Assembly: GCA_018398805.1 (NCBI GenBank)
Contig: JAGFBZ010002129.1
Coordinates: forward strand, 186,001 to 250,000
Source: Hirundichthys speculiger
Lineage: Eukaryota > Chordata > Actinopteri > Beloniformes > Exocoetidae
Length of the DNA: 64,000 bases
Direction of reading: 5' to 3'
A program made the translations under genes and the position numbers. The notes under the pieces are model-generated. The model ran no database searches and was not told where the DNA came from. It saw only the letters and a list, made by a program, of their open reading frames with translations. Of this stretch, positions 31,875-43,289 are shown one piece after another (position 1 is the first letter of the stretch; every line of letters begins with the position of its first letter).

Positions 31875-34800
31875 TGTGCACCCTCCCCCCAAATTTAAAG
31901 ACAGAAGGCCTGTATGACAGACAGGGACATTGAGGGGGAAGGGAAGAGAGGGGAGGGGAGGAGGGAGTGAGAAAAGGATAACCAGGGGTGTTTGTTAGAA
32001 AGATGGATATTAAAGTTAGATATTCCACCTGCTTCCTCAGTATACGATTAAAGTATATTCTCCGTGCTGATTAATGTGTCAGTGATATCTAACACTTATT
32101 GTAAAAGTAATGAGACTATTATCTTAATTCCAACAGCAAAATTGACAAAAGATGGCCTGTTTACACAAGTATTTATTATGCAGACCAGCAAGGCTCTCTT
32201 TCTTTTTTTTTTGACCCAGATGTAGGATTAGAAAATACAACATTTTGTGATGGACTGGTGACCTGTGCTGGGTGCACCCATGGCTTCTGCTGGGACCGGC
32301 TCCAGCAGACCCCCGTGACCCTGAGCGGGAATAAGCGAGTGTAAATAACGGATAGGATGGATTATTAGATTTTTTTTTTCTAATGTAATATGAAAAGCTA
32401 GTTATTTAGACTTAAAACATTTTCTTTTGTTTTTAGAAAAATGGTTGAAACAGCTTATTTTCTTTAATCCTTTATTTAACACAGCATACAGTATAACTTC
32501 AGAAATGAAAAATGTTTGCAGCATCTGGCTTTCCTGGAATCGCTTTCTGGATCAGACTGCACCAGTAAATTGATTTAGAGATGCACTGATGCAGGATTTA
32601 GATCTTATCCTCTCAAATGTTTGCCAGAATGACTCCAATCAGATTTGACGTGGCTGTTGCAGCAGCTGACCCAACCATATGAATGCAACAGAGAAAGTCC
32701 ATCTCCCGGCAGTATCGCCTGCATGATGGGATGTCTTTATGTAAAAAGGATTATAACTGCTGTTATGCTTGACCTTTAAACCACAAACTGCAAACACTGA
32801 TGCAGCTTTTTCCTTAATACCTGGTTCATGTCATTTTACTGGCAAAAAAAAGACTGACTCACACCCTGTCATCACTGTGTTCAGTCAACCAATCTGTTGT
32901 ATAATTTCTTTGTAAAATGGAGTCATAGTGTATCATTGAGCATCATGGTGACACTAGAAATTGAATTATGAACACAACTGCTACAGTGATACAGCCTAAA
33001 ACTATTCAGGTGTTGCTGCAGATCATCAACCACTGTTCTGTTTTACACTAAAACCATCTGCAGTCTGCCATCACACAAAAACAACATAACCTGGATCTAC
33101 GTGTTTTATCATAAAAGGTATTACTTTTTTTTTTTTTTTTTTTTAATTTCCTTGAGATAGAAAGCATAGCTGAAAGAGGCAGAAATGAACATGTTAAGCT
33201 TTTCTTTTGAGGTTAACTACAACGAAGAGGATTAAAAATGACAATATCAGCCAGGGTTTGACATCCTGGAGACCAAGCAAGAGAAGCTACACTGAGATGG
33301 TCTGGACACATAAAAACAGACGATGGTGAATACACTGGTAGAAGGATGCTGGAGACGGAGCTGCACTGAAATGGGAGGCGGAAAGGGGAGGGGCAAAAAG
33401 ATGATTTCTGGATGAGGTGGAAGAGAAAATGCAGTTGGTTGGTGTGGAGGAGGAAGATGCAGAAGACAGGGTAAGAAGGAAATGAATGACCTGCTGTGAT
33501 GACTCCTGAAGAAAAAAGCCCAAAATAAATGAATAAAAGAATATTTTTCATTTAATATTACCAACCAGAAAAAAAAAGCAGCTAAAACAATTACCTTTAC
33601 TATCCATTCTGAAGCTGACTATTTTCTTGATTCTTAACTGGAAACATATCAACCAAAGATGATCAGCTTAATATCATTGGGGGTGGGGGGGTGTCTTTAA
33701 AGAATTGCAACCCATTAGCAATGATGAAGAGATTGGAAAATGTACTGAAATGTCAGCTTTAACTGTGCATTTGGTTATCAGAAACAACTGAGGGATGAAA
33801 ACTGCAAAAGCAATTTAAAAATAAAATACTTATCATGAATCACTGTGAAGTCTTTAGTTTGAAACTGAGAGAACCACCAAAGAAAAAAAAAAAAGGACTT
33901 CATTAGCAGAAACATGTTAAATGGGTACTGTGGTCCCACTCTCAGTGAGAACAAAAGTCTCAAAAGGGGCTGATACAAACATTGTAAAAGACAAAATTCA
34001 CAATAATAGCCGCTCTTTAAAGGAATTCCTTTAGACCGTATTATGTTACAGCCATGGTCAGGTTCAACAGAGAGAGAAAGGAAACTGGAGTATGTTGTTC
34101 TCTAGAGAAATAACAGAGAGGTGCAGAAAATCCTGAATTTCCCTCCAGCCTGCCAACAGTGTGATACAAAGTGCTGCTTATTCCTCCGGGAGACTCTCTT
34201 TGCATTTTGTTGCCAGAGAGAAGTCCTGTGACATCTATTACTTGACCCGTGTTGCCTGTACAGCGTGGGGTAACCACTCAAACATAACCTAATGTAGTTA
34301 AAATGAGCTCGCATCTTCACTCCTGCACTCTGTTTTTATTTCCACAGGCTAAAACTTTGCCCTTTAGAGCACAGTTTATTACACACTCTACTGTACTACA
34401 GAATGAGATGCCACAAGACACGGTTGATTAAATATATAGGCTACAAGCAGCGATGATCCTGCATAGAGAAAGCTCTCACATTCACTCTTCTTCCTATTCA
34501 TCATGACTTTTTTTTCTATTTTTAGTCCTCTCCAACATCTATCCACATCCTCCCTTTTATTCCTCCTCCATCTCTTCAGAATCAACAACAAGTCACTTTA
34601 TGACGGTCAATTAATCATGTGATCCAGCACGGGCAGGACTGAACTTGTGGTGGACGGAGCATGTTTTGTTACAGAGTTACCCACACAGCACCTAAACAGC
34701 TCCAAACACCAACACCATGAGTCTCTGAGCAGCCCACACACACTCATACCATATAACTGGACACACTGGAAACAGCTGGTGAGCCACTGGTCCAGTGAAT

Positions 34801-36822
34801 AGTCACAGCTTTGTCACGGCCATGTAAAGAAAATCAAGCATGTAATGGACTCTGTCAAATGGTGCAGCGCTGGGGAGAGGTATGCTAATATCATTTCAGC
34901 TTCTCTCCCACAGCTCCGGCCAAAATGAGGGTTTTTTTTTTTAAAAAATGTGGACTAATATTCCACTCAATTAATCTTTGGCATCCAGTGCAAGATACAG
35001 GAATTAAACTATGTCATTCTTTATTTGGAAAACAAAAATCAATTCTGAATAATTCTTCAGCAATACACCTGTAATCCTGACAACCTATTTGCTTTAAAAA
35101 CTCAAAACGCATTATCTGAAACTAGATAACATAAAAATCAAGAAACACAGCAAGGAAAAGCACAGTGCACATGTAAGAAAGAAAGAAAATCAAAAAGAAA
35201 AAAAGAATACAGTTGGGCCTTGTTACAAAAGCTGACAGGTGAAGGGAATTGCTTTGATCATCATTACAATGCCATGGGCTGCTGGGAAACCTGGGTTCGT
35301 GGCATCTGAGTGAATGGTAGCAGCTCCCTGCAGTCGGACAATGAGTGCCACCACGACACAAAAACTGCTCAGGAAGGGCTCTAGAAATGCCACAAAAAGC
35401 CCGAGCTGTTGACCAAAACTCCTCAGATCCCAAACCAACAAAAAGTCCACTTCTTGTGAGCAGAAAGTCTGCAAGAAGTTCTGCAAGAAGCACCATTTGG
35501 ACAAGCTCCACGCTGCAACCCACATGACTCTTAGGTAGGGGTGAGTATTAGCAAGGACCTCATGATACAATATGTATACTTGGGTCACAATACGATAGCA
35601 TCACGATATTGTGGTATTACGATATATTGCGATATTCTACCCAATTAATGTCAAAATTAAAAGTAGAGATGAAAAATCAAGTTGCTGTATATGTTCATCA
35701 GATGATATTGATCATTCAGGACAAATTGAGTCAAAACTATTTGCTTCAAAACAACCTATTTATTGTTTACTATTAGTGTTTTTGCACATCTAAGTAACCA
35801 TTACAACATACTGACGATATCAATGTTAGGAGATAAAAAAATCAATATTATATTGGGTGGCCGAAAATCGCGATATATCGCACAATCGATTTTTTTTCAC
35901 TCCCCTACTCTTAGGATTGACTGCCAGGCTACAGGAACCCCAAGAGGTCCTGTGGGGTCCCAACTAGCAGGATGAGCACATGCACAACTTTTGGAAATGA
36001 AACAGTACATGCTACCCTTACCAAAATATTCTATTAATAGTTGGTCCCTAATCATTTTAAGTTTTCTTAAAGTTCTTCTAAAATGTTGCTGTAAAAATGG
36101 ATTTCAGGGTTTCTCCTGTTACATGATATTGTCTCAACAGTAATCTATTCCAGACTGAAATGCAGGAAAAAGCTAAGGAATATTATCTAAGATGATCATA
36201 GTTTATATCACCAAGCAGTCTGATATGGTGAACCTTCACAAATGTATTCACTTACGCCGTGGTTTTGCATATTTCTGCATAGTGTCGTTTAATAAACCTC
36301 TAATTTTCAAGCTGCGGAGAAAAACAGGCCTGACCTCAGTTTCACCTCGTGCAGTTCTGATATTATGTGAATCACATGAAGACTACGATATTCATTATTA
36401 ATTCGGCCCAGTCTAATTAAGCGGATCCAGTGGTGTTTCTATGTACCTTCCTGACACTACAGTAATTAGATTTTAATGAAGGCTGAGTCTGCTGCTAAGA
36501 CGCTGTGACTGATGAATCAGTGACAAAGAAGCTCACCGTGGCCAAACGGTCTGTGATGATTTGTTCTTTTCTAAATACCTTCCAGTCACCTCTCTTCCCA
36601 TCAACCCCCTTCCTCGCTGCAAACGTTTCCCTCCTACATTTTCTCTCCCCCCCCCCTTCTCCTCTGCTGCCGTTCCAAATCTCCAAATATCCAAGCTCAG
36701 CACCATAGCGACGAGTGATGCATCAACGGGAAAGAGTAGGCGGAGAAGAAGAGGGGAGGAAAGCGGGGTTCGAGGAGGTCAGGGTGCAGGGCGGAGGGGA
36801 CCACCTCCCGGGAGGCAAAAGG

Positions 36823-36855
<33 letters not shown>

Positions 36856-39800
36856 AAAAAAAAAGCTTCTACTCCTTTTGTTAACAGCACAATTGGGACT
36901 GTTTCCTGGGCAACGGGTGAACCCTGTGCTGGGGGGTGGAGGGGGGAGGACAAAGGAGGTGCAGGAGGAAAGTGAGAGAGTGGGGGAGAGAGGGACAGCA
37001 AGAGGAGGGATGGGTCGACCAACCAGCCGTGTCATTCACCACGAAGAGAGTGTTTGAAAACCTTGGGCTTGGACAGTGTGTAACATCCCTTCACACACAC
37101 ACACACAACACACGCACACACACTCAAAGGTTAGTGTGAACCAGCGCCTTGCTCTCTGGATGTGCTTCTTATTCACTCCACAGCCAATAAACACGGTGTT
37201 GGACATTAAATAAAACAAGAGGCTCTTTTATACGCCGGGTCACGCTGGGTAGGATTTATCAGAACATGTTGTGTGTGCGTGTGTGTGCGTGTGTGTGCTT
37301 AGTTAGTAAAGACGTTTCCCAGTTAACACAATAAACGTGTTACACAGAGTGCTTTTTAGTCCACTTCTGTATCTTTTAAGAGACTCAGATGAGCCTTTCA
37401 CCAGCATTTAACAGTGAATATCAAAACAAACCTTACTTCTGCTTTATAAATCCATTCATGCATGAAAGGGTGGAGTATCGAGGTTATTGTACACAGAAAC
37501 TGTAACATGATATTGTATATTTGATCCTGTTCTAAATCTGAGACAAGAGACGCCAATTTACAACCTCAAAGAAAGAGAAAATGAGTGGAAGTAAATCAAA
37601 AACTAAAAGCTTTTACTTTCTTATTATTTTAAAGGCACTGATTAGTCTTTGGGTCAGTGTTAATGGAGGTGACCAATGAATAAAATCTAGCAACCTGCTC
37701 ATCCTCTCACCAAGGCAACCATCTTTGACTTAAACCTCACGTAAACAAACTCAGTTATCAATCTAATCTAATATAATTAACATTTTCAGTTCCCCTGACC
37801 CTCATTTGGTCCATCTGGCCTTTAGAGGACCATAATTACTTTTACCATGACAATCCCAACTCTGACCTATCTTTAAAAAAAAAAAAAAAAAGGCTCCATC
37901 AGCCAATCTCCTCCTCACAGCACTTTCCCTCCTGGCAGATCGTTAGTAGATCTATAATATGATATTTCACCCAGTGGTGTGGTATGTTTCATTATGTTTT
38001 CTATGGTACCACACAGAGACCCATGAAATGTTGCCAATCTTATTTATAGCAAATCTTTCATATAAATGGTCACAGGTGCAGTTTTACAAAAGAAAGAAGC
38101 ACTTTTAACAGTTTTTCTAATTTTCCCAGAGCCTAAAAACCAAGACAGATATGCAAGTGTAGTACCCTAAGGTTTCTCACTGTATATCATTAAAATGTGA
38201 ACCAAATGCCATCTGTTTTGGATGTCAAAGACAGTTCATACCAACTCAATTGATTTCCTGTGATGAGCCCACGCTGCTCTGAATACATTTGGGAGCTTCA
38301 GAGAGCATCTATGTTTGAATAATAGGATTTAACCCATTTATTTTCCTTCTTTTTGTAATGCCAGTTAAATCTGCCACGCTCCCACTTATCGAATGTGAAT
38401 GAGGCACAGTATCGTTAGAGCAAAAATATTAGCCAATTCCCAAGCCCCGAGGCCCCGTCCTATTTCAGCTCTGAGGTCATATGGCGGTCAGCAATGACAG
38501 ACAGAAAATGTACTTGTGTTGATACTCTTTCTTTTTTTCTTTTTTTTTTTGAAGTTGCATAGTATTTATTGTCTTCCATTCAGGCAGAAGAGTAAACGTG
38601 TACTTCAGAAATATTATAATCTAATTTGTTGACATTTGGACGTCCAATCTACTGTGGTTCGCAACACAACTCTGGTTCGCCAAAAATCATCATGAATTAC
38701 TTCAACTTTACACAAAAAGACTAATAAAAACCTCATTAGCAACTAGTTTGACAAATTTCTAAAGGTTTATAATTAACAATATGATGATAAATTGCCCCAC
38801 TTTCCCCTAAGAACTGAACCCAGAAAAAGCCAGGAAAAGAAGGCATGAAAAAAAGAAAAAACACCACTTCAGAAGTTTAAACAAAAACGGCCAGAACGGC
38901 AGGCATTGATTCCCATCCAACTCCCAGTTTCTCCACGGTGCAAGGCATTCATCATCATTATCATGGCTATTCAGCAAACCTAATTCCCTTTAAAATCAAC
39001 TGTCAATTCTCTTTTGGCCGCCGTTAACGTCTTATAGGCTTTGAAATCCTCCAAGAACTGGATCCAGGCCGAGTTATCAAGAAAACAAGAGACAAACAGA
39101 AGGGTAGCCTCCATGATCTGGAATCTACTGGGGGATGCATGTGTTCTCCAAACCCAACAAGAGCTTTTGAGCGCTAAAAGAGACTTAGCTGTGAATCCAT
39201 GACCAATCAAAGTGAACACCGTCGAAACCAGAAGTTCCTTTTGCTGTTCACTGCTACAAGATCGGATGCAAAAAGCTAACCTGACCTCAAAACAACACAG
39301 CACTTAACCAGCATTATTTTTCTGAAAAGAACCATATTATTTTTTAAAAAATCAGTCTGTGGGATGGTTTAAAAACAACAACAGCATGACAAAGGGATCA
39401 AGAAGATACGCGAGTGATTAGGCAACAAGCAGAGAAGCTAAAATGAGCACATAGACATGGGATCATTTACGAGTCCAAGCCCAGGCGCAGCTGTGATGTG
39501 GTCTGATGCTTCGTGCTCCCACAGCTGGGCAGGGCATGTTCAGAGGTTACATAACCCTGGATCTTCGTAGTACGGTGCCCCTCCCGCCTTTCACATCTCC
39601 ATCTATCTCTCACTCAATGAGTCTACGCTGAGTACAGCCAACTGGAGGAGGCACAGATGGCTGGCAGGGTGTCGTACATCAACATCATTATCATGCCAGG
39701 CAGGGTGGGGCACCGTCGAGTCAAAGGGCACATGTGGTAGAAAACGCATGTGAAAACACAAATGCATAAATGCATAAATCCAGAGATAACTGATTCACAG

Positions 39801-42800
39801 TTAGGAAAACAAAGCCATAAAGAACATCTTCACTACATGTTATGTGAATCTACTGAATGAAGAAACAAAAAACAGACTTAGCACTGAAACCTGAGTTTTA
39901 ATCCACCTGAGTTTATTATCTTCACGCCTCTGCTTTGTTGACGATCTGCTCAAAACGTCTATGATGTGAAACAGCTCTTGGTGACCGACGGTGGATCTGA
40001 AGAGTCCCTACGTATTAAACCAGTCCAGCAGTAAACAAGAGTAATGTGCAGCATGTGAACAATACTCTCCGTCAATCAGTGCTGATTAAAAATGCACTGT
40101 TCCTATGGCCTGCAGGGACAAATATTAAAAATGTTTTCTGCCTAATGTTTTGGTAATCTACTCCAGTCCTTGGAGCTACAGGAAAAAAATTAAGTAGGCT
40201 AGCCCTTGGATATAATCAACTCAGCACATCCTTGGTTGGTTTGGTTTATTGGCTGGTGGTGTCCACGGGGCAGACGGTGTATCAGACACAATGAATCCAC
40301 TATCATAATAACTAAGGGAGAATCATTAGATTAGAAACTCCTGTCCCGACCTATGAACTATAATATATATGTGCCGCCTGTTACTATATCTGTAAGATGT
40401 TGTGTTGTTTTTGTATGTTTCTCTTGGACGGTGAACTGGGAAGTCAAATTCTGCTGTGTTGGGACGCTGGCTCAGTGGCGACAATAAATTTGATTCTGAT
40501 TCTGATTCTGATTCTGATGTGTCAAAATTAGTTTTGTACAGGCATACATACCAGACAAAAAGAAAAAGAAGATAAAGAAAAGAAGAAAAAGAAGAAGTAT
40601 TGGTGGGAAAAATTAATATTTCTTGAAAAGAATGCAGTCAGTAAGAAAGATATAAAACCTTGTTGGCCACAAAATAAAGCTTTGATAAGCTGTCCCAGTG
40701 TAATAGTGATGCATATTTACAGCAAAAAATTTAAATGAATGAAACAAAACTGAATTAATCACTGAATTTTGGTATTGATTTGAGGTCATCTGGGCCTAAC
40801 TTTGAGAATATGCTGCAAAGACTGAGGCAACATGAAGCCGACATCTTCCTCTTCAACATATCACAATCTTCAGATGGCAGGTAACTTATTACCCATTTGT
40901 AAGGGCTTTGATTAGTTTAAACAAGAAATTAATATAGAGCAAATATTTGCACACTCTCAAATATTGTATTATCCATCCATTATCTATACCTGTTTGTTCC
41001 TTTGTAGGGTCACAGGGATCTGCTGAAGCCTATGCCAGCTCTCTTCAGGTGCCCTGGGAAAATCATCAGTCCATCACAGGACCACATGTAGACGAAGAAC
41101 CACTCACACTCATTCTTACGGGTAATTTAGGATTACCAGTTAACCTCAACATGCATGTCTTTGGTCTGTGGGAGGAAGCCAGAGTACGTGGAGGAAACCC
41201 TCACAAGCACGGGGAGAACATGCAGACTCCACAGAGAAAGGCCCCATGTCAGGACTTGAACCAGGAACCTTCTTTTTGTGAGGCAACAGTGCTAACAAGC
41301 GCTTTCAGGTTTGAGGTTCACAATCTGACATATTCTGCTTCATAAATTAATGGAAATATTAACTGACAACAACCATAGATGACAACTAAATTTTCTAACA
41401 ATGGCAACTAAAATGATGAACTTTCAGCTCAAAAAAAGCTAAGTACAGGAAAGAGGAGTTCCAAAATCCTAATTATTAGAAAGACACTATACAAACTGAA
41501 CAAAAAGACAAGGGAGCACACCAGTTAGGTCATATAAAGAGGCGCTGATTACTTCTAGACCAGGCTATCAACCGAGCACTGACTCTATATACCACATAGG
41601 CAGAAATTTTAAGCGCCACTGAAACTGGAAGCTAGACCTGAATTGAAAATAGTTCAAAGTCAGTGTCCTTGCCCACATTTTATTAAGACTAATCGGTTTT
41701 TTAACACTAATCGAAAACAACATAAATAATCTTGGTAGACCTTAAAGCAGTATTTTACATGTGCAGCATTTCTGATACAAGTCTCATCTCTGAGCATGTC
41801 TTGGTCAGAAATCTTGCAAATAATTCTATATATTATATAAAGCTGATGGTTCCTTTAATTTGTAATTCATCCCTTAAATTGCTTCTTTTTTTGATCATAA
41901 TTATATATTTTTTTAATGTAAGGCTGTCGAATTCATTTAATTTGAATAATAATTTCAATTCTGGCTCTTTGGTACTAAAATAATGTAATTGAGAAAAAAA
42001 AAACTGTTATCTATTTTGTATATTTTGTCTTGTGCTCTGAATGACATGAATACTTCAGCCATAGAGTCCACCTGGTCATATGAAAGTGATTCTTACCTCC
42101 CTTTTGTGCGTAAGAAAAAGTTATCTAAGCAATACCAAGGTCATGCTGATGTTTCTGGTAAAAACGTTTAAAAGATTATTTGAGCATCACTACCAACATC
42201 TGTTATGATGATCTGAGGCATTTTAGGTTCAATAAAGGTAGCATGCTTTCAAAACTATGAGGATAATTTTTTAAATGATTGTGATTTCCATTCCATTATC
42301 CATCCATTTAATCCTACTTACGGTCACGGGGATCTGCTGGAGTCCTATCCCAGCTTCTCTTCAGGTGAAAGATCGTGATTTCAGAGTTGACAAATAACAA
42401 TCGTGATTATGAAGATTTTTGTTTTTCCTCCATAATCAAGCAACCGTAATTAAATGATTTTTATTTAAATTTGGTGCATTAAAATGGTTAATCCATGTAA
42501 AACTGTTACAGAAGTCTGTGTTTCAATTAAGTGCAAATACCGTACATATATTGTCAGGATCTCACATCGTGACGACAAGAGTAAAAGTGCCCCATTTGTT
42601 TGTCCATGAGCATAATATTTTGAGAAAAGCACCATTTTCGACAAGTAATGGGAATTGATAAGATTTTATTGACACCGATGCCATCATTGATTTGTATCAA
42701 TCCAATTCTTCATTGATTCCTTTATGAATTCCAGACAGAATTTCGATAAGGAAACGAATATAGACTGGTTTTTAGCCTCAACACAACTGCTTTACCGTCT

Positions 42801-43270
42801 CAAATTTCAAGGACACTGCCAACAGATCAGTAATGTAACCACTCTGCATGGTGTAGCAATATCTCCATTTCAACTGCAGCTACACACAACTGTGAGTCCG
42901 TCCCTGTATTGGTGCATTTCCAAATAAATATATGATGCCTTTTTTTTCTCTTTTTGCTGATTTACTTATATTTTCAACATAAGTCGCTATCAATAGTGGA
43001 ATTTAGAGGAACTTTACCTATAACACAAATTAAATAGCAGTTAGGCAAAGCGTTGTCAGTGTACTGTACCTCCATGGCCAACGCGGCAGTCTGCTGGTCG
43101 TAGTGGTTCATTATATTGGGCATGAAGGTGGAGTTGTATGGCAGCCCCTGGCACATCCGTAGCGTGATGGGCTCGCAGGTGAAGAGACTGTGGCTCCCTG
43201 CTGCCGCATCCATAGGGATGGCAACACATGCAGTCAGCATGGACACAGAAAGCACCCAGAGGAGATCCAT
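23028..43270 (-). CDS. fzd3: Frizzled-3 Wnt/planar-polarity receptor, 8 coding exons
   Basis: Class F seven-transmembrane receptor used in planar cell polarity and axon guidance. Coding exons in transcript order: 43270-43070, 31196-30999, 30500-30038, 29924-29625, 29376-29125, 25072-24924, 23784-23527, 23280-23028. They give a signal peptide, a Cys-rich Wnt-binding domain starting [13 protein letters not shown], seven membrane segments, the KTCFEW form of the KTxxxW Dishevelled-binding motif, and a long Ser/Arg-rich tail with [16 protein letters not shown], a hallmark of Frizzled-3. All junctions are in phase except one extra base in the second exon. The first coding intron is about 11.9 kb. 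The a or b teleost copy is not assigned. Confidence 0.96.
23300..23498. repeat. Dispersed teleost repeat filling a short fzd3 intron
   Basis: Starts GGTAAATGGACGGCACTTAT and includes CTTGCCCAAGGACACT and GGGATCGAACC, motifs of a very common fish interspersed repeat. It takes up nearly all of the 246-bp intron between fzd3 exons 7 and 8. Class not assigned. Confidence 0.75.
23527..23784 (-). CDS. fzd3: fzd3 exon 7: cytoplasmic tail
   Basis: [20 protein letters not shown], then [20 protein letters not shown], to SRDGR. Acceptor cgctgcag gives a short DG insertion before MVNESR relative to human. Phase fits both sides. Confidence 0.93.
23799..23825. repeat. GGA trinucleotide microsatellite
   Basis: About nine GAG/GGA units just upstream (in transcript sense) of fzd3 exon 7. 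The surrounding 23.80-23.97 kb is purine-rich on the plus strand, so it forms a pyrimidine tract before the acceptor on the gene strand. Confidence 0.9.
24304..24669. mobile_element. Tc1/mariner-type MITE, copy 1 (366 bp)
   Basis: Begins CAGTCATGGAAAAAATTATT and ends in its reverse complement, flanked by TA on both sides. The inverted ends continue imperfectly for about 80 bp. No coding capacity. Nearly identical to 52327-52692. In a fzd3 intron. Confidence 0.93.
24924..25072 (-). CDS. fzd3: fzd3 exon 6: last transmembrane segment and KTxxxW
   Basis: [20 protein letters not shown], then [20 protein letters not shown]. Carries the Dishevelled-binding KTCFEW. Donor GA|gtacgt. Confidence 0.96.
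25416..25505 (+). mobile_element. LINE-type 3' tail fragment
   Basis: CTCGGGGGTCATGATC, then GTAAAGCGCCTAGAGACAAT and an AATAAAATTGAATTGAATT tail, the 3' end of a common fish non-LTR retroposon. Heavily 5'-truncated. Confidence 0.7.
26780..26804 (+). repeat. Poly-G tract (25 G)
   Basis: Uninterrupted run of 25 G; likely G-quadruplex forming and hard to sequence, so its length is uncertain. Confidence 0.95.
27147..27190. repeat. 44-bp alternating purine-pyrimidine tract, 18-bp tandem unit
   Basis: GTGTGTGCGCATGCATGC occurs twice in tandem plus a partial third unit. The whole 44 bp alternates purine and pyrimidine without a break, a Z-DNA-prone pattern. Confidence 0.9.
27328..27346 (+). repeat. 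Poly-C tract
   Basis: About 19 consecutive C within the same fzd3 intron. Confidence 0.9.
28344..29033. mobile_element. pogo/Tigger-like mariner element, non-autonomous
   Basis: 690 bp between TA dinucleotides. Left end CAGTGATCCCTCGCCAATTC, right end CGAAAAATAAGGCATCACTG; the first bases are inverted copies. No transposase reading frame. Family guess rests on the CAGTGATCCCTCGC-type ends. Confidence 0.7.
29125..29376 (-). CDS. fzd3: fzd3 exon 5: TM5-TM6 region
   Basis: [20 protein letters not shown], then [20 protein letters not shown] to HIPCPYQ. 252 nt, phase 0 both ends. Confidence 0.97.
29625..29924 (-). CDS. fzd3: fzd3 exon 4: TM3-TM5 start
   Basis: [20 protein letters not shown], then [20 protein letters not shown] to LAPLGLDVV. 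300 nt, phase 0. Human has LCLY where this reads LGLD. Confidence 0.97.
30038..30500 (-). CDS. fzd3: fzd3 exon 3: CRD end, hinge, TM1, TM2
   Basis: [11 protein letters not shown] of the Cys-rich domain, [20 protein letters not shown] hinge, [10 protein letters not shown], then [20 protein letters not shown] (TM1) and [20 protein letters not shown] (TM2). Confidence 0.97.
30999..31196 (-). CDS. fzd3: fzd3 exon 2: Cys-rich domain, +1 frameshift
   Basis: [20 protein letters not shown], then [11 protein letters not shown] in frame. The expected [20 protein letters not shown] and the rest read only in the next frame because of one extra G (plus-strand C at 31094). The exon is 198 nt where phases require 197. 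Confidence 0.93.
31838..31870. repeat. CA dinucleotide microsatellite
   Basis: About 16 CA units in fzd3 intron 1. Confidence 0.95.
32246..32366 (-). mobile_element. Fragment of common fish LINE/SINE-type repeat
   Basis: Includes GATGGACTGGTGACCTGTGC and GACCCTGAGCGGGAATAAGC followed by GGATAGGATGG, the reverse of the GGTCACGGGG...CATCCATCC family also seen near 41.0 kb. Confidence 0.65.
33240..33520 (+). mobile_element. LINE reverse-transcriptase C-terminal remnant
   Basis: Broken frames recall the ending common to vertebrate LINE ORFs: an RLRWSGHI-like segment, then [13 protein letters not shown] and [16 protein letters not shown] segments. Several frame breaks; clearly dead. Confidence 0.65.
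35230..35963 (+). mobile_element. Internally deleted Tc1-like fragment interrupted by a hAT MITE
   Basis: Left part has GCTGACAGGTGAAGGGAATT and CTGCTGGGAAACCTGGGTTC; right part has CCAAGAGGTCCTGTGGGGTC. These are pieces of a widespread fish Tc1-like transposon in the same order. The hAT MITE at 35536-35907 splits the right part. Confidence 0.65.
35536..35907. mobile_element. hAT-type MITE, copy 2
   Basis: 372 bp, ends TAGGGGTGAGTATT and TTTTTTTCACTCCCCTA, flanked by a perfect 8-bp duplication CTCTTAGG. Inverted relative to 11167-11485, with an internal stretch missing from copy 1. Confidence 0.9.
36823..36864 (+). repeat. Poly-A tract in purine-rich stretch
   Basis: 41 A with one G, preceded by about 100 bp of G/A-rich sequence. 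No retroposon body recognised upstream. Confidence 0.85.
40360..40520 (+). mobile_element. Truncated non-LTR 3' tail with TGATTC repeats
   Basis: Ends CGACAATAAATTTGATTCTG and continues as TGATTC units to about 40519, typical of a short LINE/SINE tail. Confidence 0.6.
40966..41305 (+). mobile_element. Common teleost LINE/SINE-type interspersed repeat
   Basis: ATCCATCCATTATCTATACC, then GTCACAGGGATCTGCTGAAG, TGTGGGAGGAAGCCAGAGTA and GAGGCAACAGTGCTAAC, in the order seen in a very abundant fish repeat. A fragment of the same family is at 42296-42366. Confidence 0.75.
42296..42366 (+). repeat. Short fragment of the same LINE/SINE-type repeat
   Basis: ATCCATCCATTTAATCCTAC then GGTCACGGGGATCTGCTGGA. 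Confidence 0.65.
43070..43270 (-). CDS. fzd3: fzd3 exon 1: signal peptide and start of Cys-rich domain
   Basis: ATG at 43270-43268 begins [20 protein letters not shown], a good secretion signal, then [20 protein letters not shown] and the [12 protein letters not shown] end. An upstream in-frame ATG exists (43354), but its stretch is charged and would spoil the signal, so the later start is chosen. Donor GAG|gtacag. Confidence 0.93.
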
Positions 43271-43289
43271 TGGTCCGTACAGGAGAGAG
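43271..43289 (-). other. fzd3: fzd3 5'UTR portion of exon 1 (putative)
   Basis: A gcgtctcag acceptor lies 19 nt before the ATG, paired with a strong upstream donor CACAG|gtaagc at 44146. Splice pairing is inferred. Confidence 0.5.

Larger units (their letters stand above)
31197..43069 (-). other. fzd3: fzd3 intron 1 (about 11.9 kb)
   Basis: Long first coding intron, no credible host gene inside. Contains a CA microsatellite, LINE fragments, a Tc1 fragment with a nested hAT, a poly-A tract and a LINE/SINE repeat, all listed separately. Stretches 34.0-35.2, 36.0-36.7, 37.1-40.3 and 41.4-42.2 kb show nothing I can name. Confidence 0.8.

Noticed and set aside
36697..37035. Overlapping ORFs of about 100 residues around the poly-A tract
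   Set aside because: Phe/Lys/Pro runs arise from the simple-sequence tract, not from a gene.
38980..39303. 107-residue minus-strand ORF in fzd3 intron 1
   Set aside because: No recognisable motif, no splice context, and a length expected by chance in 12 kb of intron.
42400..42720. ATCGTGATTATG and GATTGATAAG stretches resembling hAT interiors
   Set aside because: Too decayed and no termini found.
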